NCBI GenBank assembly: GCA_946402595.1
Contig: CAMIWY010000132.1
Span: 1 to 5,095, forward strand
Direction of reading: 5' to 3'
DNA: 5,095 nucleotides
From: an uncultured Clostridia bacterium
Lineage (GTDB): Bacteria; Bacillota; Clostridia; Peptostreptococcales; Anaerovoracaceae
Shown: positions 1 to 4,935 of the stretch, piece by piece
How positions within the stretch are numbered: position 1 is the stretch's first letter
Layout of the letters: every line of letters begins with the position of its first letter
The notes under the pieces: model-generated
The model's database searches: none
Told to the model about the DNA's origin: nothing
What the model saw: only the letters and a program-made list of their open reading frames with translations
Translations under genes and position numbers: made by a program

Positions 1-930
1 GAACGACAGGATAATAATTATCGGCATCAATATCAGAGCCCAGCGCATTGTTCTGGTCAGTCTTTTACCATCACGCTGCCTGTCTTGAAGAATTGTTTTA
101 ATTCTAACCCTGACGATGTTGCTTTCAGCGTGAGCGAAAGGGATAACTGCTGCATGAACAGAGCATTCGGTGCATCTGGCTGTATGTATAATACACTGAG
201 CATAATCAATGCGTCTGGATGCATTAAGAGAGTCAGTTAATCGGACGTCATTAGAAAGTTCAAGCGTGTCATTCACACTGTTTTGTACTACATATATCAG
301 CGGATTCCACCAGAATATACATGTAAGAAAAGTTAGCAGTAGCTTAACCTGAGAATCTCTCTCAAGGTAGTGAATCATCTCGTGTCTGAGCACCAGTTCC
401 AGTTCGCTATCAGAATAAATTCCTGCTGGGATAACAATAACGGGTCTTACAAACCCCATTATAAAAGGCGATATGTCTGTCTGGATATAACGTGCGTGCA
501 GATGTACTGAGGGATTGATCGAATGGACAAGGTCATCCAAATGCTTACTTGCTCTGGATGCAATACTAATCTGCCTGTAGAAGAGCAGATACTTCGTGAC
601 AGTAATTGTAAGAAGGACACAGGATACCAAGGCAAATGCTACTCCTATACATTGGTAAAGCATAAGGTCTGTGGATGGAATGTCTGCAAAAAGCCAGCCC
701 GTGAGCGGAGGAAGGATTTTTTCCGAATATACAGAAAAACTGAAGGGCAGATTAATTGGCAGAAGTAGTCTGAAAGCACTTACCACAAGGAAAACAACAA
801 GCAATCTGAGCTCCCTATATATAGCGTGACTGGATTCCTTGACTAAACGGCATCCAAGCAAAGTAAGCAGCAAGCATGAAACAATGCTTGTGAAATATGA
901 ACCAAATGAAAAAATACTAGGGGAAACCAT
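1..930 (-). CDS. M56-family (BlaR1/MecR1-type) membrane metalloprotease, antirepressor/sensor; C-terminus cut by window edge
   Basis: Reading the minus strand from the ATG at 930 gives 310 codons without a stop, running off the left edge. Hydrophobic segments lie at about residues 11-30, 40-57 and 91-112, and a fourth starts near 296 (WALILMPIIIILSF). This matches the BlaR1/MecR1 layout, in which a cytosolic zinc-protease domain sits between helices 3 and 4. The zinc motif HEMIH is at residues 183-187, preceded by the family's SPFIMGFVRPVIVIP stretch (about 154-168) and followed by FWWNP (206-210). Glu224 in LELSND, 37 residues after the second His, is a good candidate third zinc ligand. In the family, such proteins sense an extracellular ligand and cause proteolytic loss of a BlaI-type repressor. 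The start lies 6 bp after the repressor stop and has no clear Shine-Dalgarno site, so translational coupling is likely. The extracellular sensor domain, if any, lies outside the window, so beta-lactam sensing cannot be claimed. Confidence 0.92.
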   Translation of the reverse strand, partial: MVSPSIFSFGSYFTSIVSCLLLTLLGCRLVKESSHAIYRELRLLVVFLVVSAFRLLLPINLPFSFSVYSEKILPPLTGWLFADIPSTDLMLYQCIGVAFALVSCVLLTITVTKYLLFYRQISIASRASKHLDDLVHSINPSVHLHARYIQTDISPFIMGFVRPVIVIPAGIYSDSELELVLRHEMIHYLERDSQVKLLLTFLTCIFWWNPLIYVVQNSVNDTLELSNDVRLTDSLNASRRIDYAQCIIHTARCTECSVHAAVIPFAHAESNIVRVRIKTILQDRQRDGKRLTRTMRWALILMPIIIILSF

Positions 931-936
931 AGGTGT

Positions 937-1311
937 TTATTTATCAGCTGTTTTTATAGCAGCCCTCTTATCATCAATCATCTTCTGCAACTCATCAAGC
1001 ATTGCCTCATCCGCATTCTCACTGATCAATGCTGAGATAACAGAGAGACCTCTTGGTTTAGACGACAGGACACTGTTAAGATATTCTCTCTCCTCGATTG
1101 CAGGAGCAAAGCACCGACACAGAACAGTACCACTGTAAACAATATCCGCAACTTTAATATAGTTAAGTTTCAGTAATGTCTTGAGCGCTGCCTGAGCAGT
1201 GTTGATATTGATATTGTTATTGCGTTCTACAATATCTGATGCCTTTAACGGTTCATCTGAGTCCCACAGAACCTCCATGACTTCAAGTTGTTTATTCGTT
1301 AATCTCTTCAT
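937..1311 (-). CDS. BlaI/MecI/CopY-family winged-helix transcriptional repressor
   Basis: A 124-aa protein, the usual length for the Penicillinase_R family. The N-terminal winged helix begins MKRLTNKQLEVMEVLW, followed by PLKASDIVE (helix 2). The recognition-helix region ININTAQAALKTLLKLNYI (about 34-52) matches the family pattern with Thr38 and conserved Leu residues, and a wing follows at about 53-70. The C-terminal part (about 90-118, ISENADEAMLDELQKMIDD) is the dimerisation helix region. Such repressors bind dyad operators as dimers and are released by proteolysis triggered by the M56 partner, which is encoded immediately downstream here. The start at 1311 is supported by AGAAGG on the minus strand (1318-1323), spaced 6 bases from ATG. 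A palindrome inside the predicted promoter suggests autoregulation. CopY-like metal sensing is less likely, since no C-terminal CxC-type metal motif is seen (a lone CRC occurs at 65-67). Confidence 0.95.
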   Translation of the reverse strand: MKRLTNKQLEVMEVLWDSDEPLKASDIVERNNNININTAQAALKTLLKLNYIKVADIVYSGTVLCRCFAPAIEEREYLNSVLSSKPRGLSVISALISENADEAMLDELQKMIDDKRAAIKTADK

Positions 1312-1317
1312 ATACTA

Positions 1318-1323
1318 CCTTCT
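1318..1323 (-). promoter_or_regulatory. Ribosome binding site of the BlaI-type gene
   Basis: On the minus strand the bases read AGAAGG, 6 bases ahead of the ATG at 1311-1309. This fixes the repressor start. By contrast, the downstream protease gene has no comparable site before its ATG at 930. Confidence 0.75.
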
Positions 1324-1342
1324 ACTTTAAACTTTTACCATA

Positions 1343-1371
1343 AATATATACTAATATTATATTAATAGCAA
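1343..1371 (-). promoter_or_regulatory. Predicted sigma-A promoter of the BlaI-type/M56 operon
   Basis: On the minus strand, a -35-like TTGCTA (plus positions 1366-1371) is separated by exactly 17 bases from a -10-like TATATT (1343-1348). Transcription would start near 1336, leaving a leader of about 25 nt before the ATG at 1311. The spacer contains the palindrome listed separately, a typical position for a steric repressor operator. The region is very AT-rich, so chance matches to a -10 are easy; the correct spacing and position raise confidence. Confidence 0.55.
1352..1364. promoter_or_regulatory. Candidate BlaI-type operator palindrome
   Basis: TAATAT-t-ATATTA is a perfect inverted repeat with 6-base arms and a single central base. 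It lies within the spacer of the predicted repressor promoter. BlaI/MecI operators are short dyads overlapping the promoters they control, so position and symmetry fit. The sequence does not match the classic staphylococcal TACA/TGTA dyad, and AT-rich DNA produces such palindromes by chance. The identity as the operator is inference. Confidence 0.4.
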
Positions 1372-1388
1372 TATAAGGATTATACATA

Positions 1389-1417
1389 TTGATTAAGTGC
1401 ACAAATATTGATATGAT
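1389..1417 (+). promoter_or_regulatory. Predicted rightward promoter of the ABC transporter operon
   Basis: TTGATT (1389-1394, 4/6 match to TTGACA) is followed after 17 bases by TATGAT (1412-1417, 5/6 match to TATAAT). Transcription would begin near 1424, giving an RNA leader of roughly 190 nt before the permease ATG. Nothing else in the divergent gap has equally good spacing on this strand. The first box begins 25 bp from the candidate operator palindrome, so one repressor could influence both directions. Confidence 0.4.
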
Positions 1418-1432
1418 AATTTTACAAATATT
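1401..1432 (+). repeat. Pair of 9-bp direct repeats in the divergent regulatory region
   Basis: ACAAATATT occurs at 1401-1409 and again at 1424-1432, 23 bases start to start. A shortened relative, ACATATT, lies at 1384-1390. The copies flank the predicted -10 box of the rightward promoter. Tandem direct repeats of this size are typical of activator or response-regulator sites, but the AT-rich composition means chance cannot be excluded. Confidence 0.3.
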
Positions 1433-1449
1433 AAATTCGTCCTATCTCA

Positions 1450-1497
1450 ACAATGCGTTGCGAAACTCGTGTTTAACTATTGAAGAAGACGCATTGT
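1450..1497 (+). promoter_or_regulatory. Inverted repeat in the transporter mRNA leader
   Basis: ACAATGCGT (1450-1458) and ACGCATTGT (1489-1497) are perfect complements and can extend by one G-U pair, enclosing a loop of about 28-30 nt. The stem lies in the untranslated leader, 38 bases before the GGAGG ribosome site of the 21-codon ORF. No U-run directly follows, so it is not a standard terminator. It could be a regulatory RNA hairpin or a protein-binding dyad. Confidence 0.35.
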
Positions 1498-1547
1498 GGT
1501 GGTTTTGTCTAGCAATATTAGGGACTTTGGTTATACGGAGGTCAAAT

Positions 1548-1613
1548 ATGAACAGACCATTTATACATTTATTTACAACCCCTATAATAAGTTTTTTCGA
1601 ATGGAGAATTTGA
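1548..1613 (+). CDS. Possible 21-aa leader peptide coupled to the permease
   Basis: The ATG at 1548 has the best ribosome site in this region: CGGAGG ends at 1541, 6 bases before the start. It encodes a 21-residue peptide (MNRPFIHLF...SFFEWRI, rich in Phe and Ile) ending in TGA at 1611-1613. That stop shares its last base context with the permease ATG as TGATG (1611-1615), the classic arrangement for termination-reinitiation coupling. The frame stays open upstream to about 1389, but no ribosome site supports a longer protein. It may act as a leader or coupling ORF controlling permease translation. Its amino acid sequence matches nothing I recognise, and expression is unproven. Confidence 0.45.
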   Translation: MNRPFIHLFTTPIISFFEWRI

Positions 1614-3712
1614 TGAAAAATGCGTTTGTTTCGTTCATCGTGAAAGATCTGAGGGAGAACAAGCGGGAACTTGTTTCTCTTATAATGTCCGAGTCTATCC
1701 TCATATCGCTGTTCACTGTAGGAGTGCTGGGATTCCAGATATTCTCAAGTAAGGACGCTGATGAGTATTTTATGAGGGAGGATGGCATTAGCCGGTTGTT
1801 CATCTCGGCCTGCTCACTCATGCTGCTATGCGGAATAGTGCTGCTGATAGCGACTCTGATCCCGTACCTTGGTAAAAGAGTCCCCAAGTACACATTCCTC
1901 AGAAGGATGGGGATATCAGTCAGAGATAAGAGGCGCATGATCATAACAGAGGCAGGCGTGACTTATCTGCTTTCTATAATTCCAGGACTCCTGACAGGGA
2001 CACTGTTCGCATATGTGCTTAAACACGTAATAGTGTCTTATCTTCGGATAGACTTCGAGCTTGGATCTGTATCCGCTTTTACATACCCCATAATATGCGT
2101 TGTCACTTTGTGCGCATATGCGCTGAGCTTCCTGCTGACCGGAGAGCTTGAGTCAGACTTCGGCGTGATCAGCAGCACTCAGGAGACGGCAAGGACTGAG
2201 AGATCGATAAGCCGGAAGCCTGCAGCTTGGATCATAGCGGGCAGTATTCTGTGCGTGGTATCATCCGCTGCATTCTTCAGGATCGAATATCATGAGGCTC
2301 TGTACCTGACAGCGATATTCTATCTGGGAATGTACCTGGCCGTGAAGAATATCGCTTCTGTCATTATGGCGGGGACCCGTAAGAACAGACCTGATAAGTA
2401 CTACAGGAACTTGCTGAATAGCAATCAGTTTTATAACAGATATCAGACTACAACGAGATATATACTTGCGCTTTCCCTGATCAGTTTTCTTGCATGCTTC
2501 ACTTCGGGATTTCAGATGATCGGAATAGTCAATGCACAGAATGCTGAGGACCTGTTCCCTTACGATATCATGTGCCTTGCAGATGAGAATGATGCGAAAT
2601 ATTTCGATGGCCTGAAGAAGGATAGTGATATTGAGATCCATGAATATCCGATGGTCCGGGTCGCAAATCTGGATAAGACGGAACATTTTGAAAGGATAAA
2701 CGAAATAACGATCCAGGGCCAGCAGATTGGCATATCCGAATCGACCTATCATGAACTGAAAGGGGCGATCGATCCGTCATATGTCCCTGAGGATCTAGGT
2801 CTTAATGATGACGGCAGCAATGTATATGTGGTCCATCAGCAGGATAGATCGATCAAGGCACAGCCGGTCGACTGGCGCTACAACAAGTCAAAGCCTGATC
2901 TACACATCGGAGTGCCGTGCATACGTGTTCTCGATGAATACCATGGCACCTATTATGAGAAGAACATCGCCGGTGAGGAGATCGCGAGCATAACGGGCTG
3001 TTACAGCACGCCTAAGTGTGAGAATATCATCGTTTTCTCTGACAGATATTTTGAGAAAGCACAGGACGAATGGAAGAACGTAGATATAACAACAGGTTAT
3101 TCAGTTGAGGCATTTAGGGCTTTCATGGGAGATGATGCAGAACCTCTGCTCATTCAGGGGCCTACCAGGCTGGTGCTGATCAATACCGATCCATCGCATG
3201 TTCAGCAACTGGACCGGGAACTCGATGCTCTGGAGGAAGAACATAAATACATTGGCAACCTCGACTCTTCGGTGCACTTTCATTATTCAACGCCGGATGA
3301 AATACAGCAGGTAACAGTAGAGCGGGCGGCGCGTATTGCCATTGGCGTGTGCATGCTGGTCATCTTCCTCATCATGGAGATCCTGCTGCTTTACTCGAAA
3401 TGTCAGATGGAGCTGAAAGAGAAGAAGGGCAGGGAGAAAATGCTGCGGGGACTTGGAATGCCTCTGAGGGATCGAAGGAGATTGTTGTCACGGGAGATCA
3501 ATGTGTTCCTGGTATTACCTGCTGTATTCCTCATAATCTCAAGTGCGGTCTTTCTCACGGGGACATATTCAGTCAGAATGTACGATAGCAATCTTGTTAT
3601 CAGATGCACTAAGATGTACGCTGCCATGATCACAGCGTGGATCGCAGTCAATGCTATCTTCACATGGCTTATTAAGATACTGATCGGAAAGGAGATACTA
3701 TCCGATGAATAA
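1613..3712 (+). CDS. Bce-type ABC transporter permease with two FtsX domains (BceB-like, 10 membrane helices)
   Basis: A 699-aa membrane protein. Predicted helices lie near residues 28-44, 62-86, 113-140, 156-178, 204-222, 228-250 and 281-306. A large, mostly hydrophilic extracytoplasmic domain follows (about 307-571), then helices near 573-594, 630-650 and 668-691. Ten helices with a big domain between helices 7 and 8 is the BceB layout of peptide-antibiotic sensing and resistance transporters. The FtsX coupling motif occurs twice: FLRRMGISVRDKRRMI (95-110) and MLRGLGMPLRDRRRLL (610-625). The start at 1613 is chosen because GGAG (1603-1606) lies 6 bases upstream and the protein then begins MKNAFVSF, as in the family; the frame is open further upstream to 1496 but without a ribosome site. 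The gene overlaps a short upstream ORF and the ATPase gene, so all are probably co-translated. Family role: recognises bacitracin-, lantibiotic- or similar envelope-active peptides; the actual substrate is unknown. Confidence 0.92.
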   Translation: MKNAFVSFIVKDLRENKRELVSLIMSESILISLFTVGVLGFQIFSSKDADEYFMREDGISRLFISACSLMLLCGIVLLIATLIPYLGKRVPKYTFLRRMGISVRDKRRMIITEAGVTYLLSIIPGLLTGTLFAYVLKHVIVSYLRIDFELGSVSAFTYPIICVVTLCAYALSFLLTGELESDFGVISSTQETARTERSISRKPAAWIIAGSILCVVSSAAFFRIEYHEALYLTAIFYLGMYLAVKNIASVIMAGTRKNRPDKYYRNLLNSNQFYNRYQTTTRYILALSLISFLACFTSGFQMIGIVNAQNAEDLFPYDIMCLADENDAKYFDGLKKDSDIEIHEYPMVRVANLDKTEHFERINEITIQGQQIGISESTYHELKGAIDPSYVPEDLGLNDDGSNVYVVHQQDRSIKAQPVDWRYNKSKPDLHIGVPCIRVLDEYHGTYYEKNIAGEEIASITGCYSTPKCENIIVFSDRYFEKAQDEWKNVDITTGYSVEAFRAFMGDDAEPLLIQGPTRLVLINTDPSHVQQLDRELDALEEEHKYIGNLDSSVHFHYSTPDEIQQVTVERAARIAIGVCMLVIFLIMEILLLYSKCQMELKEKKGREKMLRGLGMPLRDRRRLLSREINVFLVLPAVFLIISSAVFLTGTYSVRMYDSNLVIRCTKMYAAMITAWIAVNAIFTWLIKILIGKEILSDE
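3688..3694 (+). promoter_or_regulatory. Ribosome binding site of the ATPase gene inside the permease gene
   Basis: AAAGGAG lies 10 bases ahead of the ATG at 3705, within the last codons of the permease gene. It supports the 8-bp gene overlap (start at 3705, permease stop at 3710-3712) and thus stoichiometric expression of the two subunits. Confidence 0.75.
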
Positions 3713-4463
3713 TTGCGAGGAACTTGTAAGAGCTGAGGGCCTGTACAGGTCCTTCTCAAAATATGGAAATAAGACAGAGGTAATCAAGGGCATCGATCTA
3801 TGCATATGCAGAAACGAGCTGACGGCTATCATGGGCAGGTCGGGCTCCGGAAAGACCACACTCCTTAAGCTGCTCGGCCTTATAGACAGGCCTACAGACG
3901 GCAGCATCATATATAAAGGGGAAAACAGCAGAAAACTCTTCGGAGACAGACTTGCAGCCATCCACAGAAATGATATAGGGTTCGTATATCAGGACTATTA
4001 CCTTATGGACAGTCTATCTGTTCTGGAAAACATAATGCTTCCTAAGATACTGAACCACGAGGAGACCGGTGAAGCCATGAAAAGTGCCATGGCCATCTCT
4101 GAGAAAATGCAGATATCTTCACTTCTTGACAAGAGGCCCTACGAACTTTCGGGCGGTGAGAAGCAGCGTGCTGCGATATGCAGGGCACTTATCAATGACC
4201 CGGAACTCATTCTGGCCGACGAGCCGACCGGCAATCTGGACACAGCCTCTGCCGATATTGTTATGCGGCATTTTGCTATGATCCACAGATCGCTCAATAC
4301 TACAATAGTCATCGTCACGCATGACCCAAGTGTAGCAAGCTGCTGTGAACGTGTTGTTTTCCTTAAGGACGGCCTGATAACTGTAGATATACGCAATAAT
4401 GGCGACCGAGAGGTGTTCTTCGATAGAATAATAGAGAATCAGAAGAATGTTCTGAAGGGATAA
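3705..4463 (+). CDS. ABC transporter ATP-binding protein (BceA/MacB/LolD-type)
   Basis: A 252-aa nucleotide-binding subunit with all motifs intact. Walker A GRSGSGKTT is at residues 44-52, the Q-loop glutamine at 96 (FVYQDYYLMDSLSV), the signature LSGGEKQR at 148-155, Walker B LILADEP at 168-174, the D-loop NLD at 177-179 and the H-loop His at 206 (IVTHD). The GLIDRPTDG stretch after Walker A and ADEPTGNLD are typical of the subfamily that partners FtsX-type permeases (LolD/MacB/BceA). It hydrolyses ATP on the cytoplasmic side to drive the preceding permease. The start at 3705 overlaps the permease end by 8 bp, with AAAGGAG 10 bases upstream. The gene order is permease then ATPase, the reverse of the usual bceA-bceB order. 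The tail after about residue 225 is polar and unremarkable. Confidence 0.97.
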   Translation: MNNCEELVRAEGLYRSFSKYGNKTEVIKGIDLCICRNELTAIMGRSGSGKTTLLKLLGLIDRPTDGSIIYKGENSRKLFGDRLAAIHRNDIGFVYQDYYLMDSLSVLENIMLPKILNHEETGEAMKSAMAISEKMQISSLLDKRPYELSGGEKQRAAICRALINDPELILADEPTGNLDTASADIVMRHFAMIHRSLNTTIVIVTHDPSVASCCERVVFLKDGLITVDIRNNGDREVFFDRIIENQKNVLKG

Positions 4464-4467
4464 GTCA

Positions 4468-4524
4468 ATGCCTAGAAGCCAATCGTCATATAAAACACGA
4501 TCAGAACTGAAAAATTTATTCTAA
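4468..4524 (+). CDS. Doubtful 18-codon ORF after the ATPase gene
   Basis: The 79-bp gap between the ATPase and the next gene contains ATG at 4468 and TAA at 4522-4524, encoding MPRSQSSYKTRSELKNLF. GAAGGGA at the end of the ATPase gene (4454-4460) sits 7 bases ahead and could serve as a ribosome site. The peptide is polar and basic with no recognisable relationship. It could be a coupling ORF bridging to the 67-aa gene or chance. No hairpin or good promoter was seen in this gap. Confidence 0.18.
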   Translation: MPRSQSSYKTRSELKNLF

Positions 4525-4542
4525 TGAAGCGAGGTAGACATT

Positions 4543-4746
4543 ATGATTAAGTTATTAGAACGAGCTGTAGCTTATAGGTTCAGGTTGTTGAACTTCCTCG
4601 GAATATTGATAGGCGTCATAGGATGTACGGGCATTAAGTCGTACACACATATAGTCCCGAAGTGGCTGATTGTTACAACAGTCATATATGCCATCTTTGT
4701 TGCAGGTATCTTTATTCTCGGGAGATTGACAAAAAAGGACCAGTAA
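4543..4746 (+). CDS. Small two-helix membrane protein of unknown function
   Basis: A 67-aa protein. A basic amphipathic N-terminus (MIKLLERAVAYRFR) is followed by hydrophobic segments at about residues 15-30 (LLNFLGILIGVIGCTG) and 41-60 (WLIVTTVIYAIFVAGIFILG), with a charged end (RLTKKDQ). This suggests a hairpin in the membrane with both ends inside. CGAGG at 4530-4534 lies 8 bases before the ATG and supports the start. It sits 79 bp downstream of the ATPase on the same strand with no terminator between, and a strong terminator follows, so it is probably the last gene of the transporter operon. I do not recognise the family. An accessory subunit, or an immunity-type protein as found beside peptide transporters, is possible but unproven. 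Confidence 0.7.
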   Translation: MIKLLERAVAYRFRLLNFLGILIGVIGCTGIKSYTHIVPKWLIVTTVIYAIFVAGIFILGRLTKKDQ

Positions 4747-4784
4747 CACGAATAGCGGTAGAAAAATCTGCTTAGAGAGTAATG

Positions 4785-4814
4785 GAAAAAGCTTTCGGCA
4801 CCGAAAGCTTTTTC
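4785..4814. terminator. Strong symmetrical (bidirectional) intrinsic terminator
   Basis: Two 14-base arms, GAAAAAGCTTTCGG and CCGAAAGCTTTTTC, are perfect complements around a central CA. As RNA this folds into a stem of about 13 pairs with a four-base loop. The end of the right arm supplies the T-run on the plus strand, and the A-run of the left arm supplies one on the minus strand. It begins 38 bp after the stop of the 67-aa gene and should end the transporter transcript, separating it from the peptide gene downstream. Confidence 0.88.
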
Positions 4815-4840
4815 TGTAGTTAAAATATGCCACAAGTATG

Positions 4841-4869
4841 GTGACAGGACATCGCCATTATTCAATAAT
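4841..4869 (+). promoter_or_regulatory. Predicted promoter of the 47-aa peptide gene
   Basis: GTGACA (4841-4846, 5/6 to TTGACA) and AATAAT (4864-4869, 5/6 to TATAAT) are separated by exactly 17 bases. Transcription would start near 4876, giving a leader of about 60 nt to the ATG at 4936. Its place just after a strong terminator supports independent transcription of the peptide gene. The -10 box forms one arm of a palindrome listed separately. Confidence 0.55.
4857..4869. promoter_or_regulatory. Palindrome covering the -10 box of the peptide promoter
   Basis: ATTATT-c-AATAAT is a perfect inverted repeat with 6-base arms and a single central base. It overlaps the predicted -10 element, a position where a repressor would block polymerase. 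Its geometry (6-1-6) is the same as that of the candidate operator at 1352-1364, though the arm sequences differ. Confidence 0.3.
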
Positions 4870-4906
4870 AGTAAACATAGTCATGATAACATCAGGTATG
4901 AGCAAA

Positions 4907-4920
4907 TTTATTGTAATAAA
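4907..4920. promoter_or_regulatory. Second palindrome next to the peptide gene's ribosome site
   Basis: TTTATT-gt-AATAAA is a perfect inverted repeat with 6-base arms. It sits in the predicted leader, directly before the GAAGGAG ribosome site (4921-4927), 50 bp after the palindrome at 4857-4869, with closely similar arms (xTTATT versus xTTATT). It could be a second operator or a weak RNA hairpin affecting ribosome access. AT-rich chance is a real alternative. Confidence 0.25.
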
Positions 4921-4935
4921 GAAGGAGTTTATATT

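Larger units (their letters stand above)
1312..1547. other. Divergent regulatory gap between repressor and transporter operons
   Basis: This AT-rich stretch of 236 bp contains no supported protein gene. It holds the leftward repressor promoter with its palindrome, the candidate rightward promoter, the ACAAATATT direct repeats and the leader inverted repeat, each listed separately. An open frame crosses the right part (about 1389 onward, continuing into the 21-codon ORF) and includes a hydrophobic run, but it lacks a ribosome site before any of its upstream start codons. Confidence 0.6.

Noticed and set aside
523..768. Plus-strand Cys-containing open frame that looked like a zinc-ribbon start
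   Set aside because: It is antisense to the M56 protease, whose motifs continue through this region; the cysteine pattern is incidental.
839..1138. Plus-strand open frame opposite the BlaI-type gene
   Set aside because: It lies antisense to two clearly recognisable family proteins, and no ribosome site or domain supports it.
1..1311. Assignment as true blaI-blaR1 of beta-lactam resistance
   Set aside because: The families match, but no penicillin-binding sensor domain or beta-lactamase gene is inside the window, so a specific resistance role and gene symbols are not justified.
1496..1612. N-terminal extension of the permease by 39 residues (start at 1496)
   Set aside because: No ribosome site lies before 1496, whereas GGAG is placed ideally for 1613, and the family's N-terminus begins like the protein from 1613. 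The extension also overlaps the well-positioned CGGAGG of the 21-codon ORF.
1389..1613. A 74-codon membrane-protein ORF continuous with the 21-codon ORF
   Set aside because: The only upstream starts are a TTG at 1389 and an ATG at 1413, both without a ribosome site, and they overlap the predicted promoter. Only the part from 1548 has translational signals.
2261..2752. Long minus-strand open frame inside the permease gene
   Set aside because: It mirrors permease codons, has no independent start signal and gives no recognisable protein.
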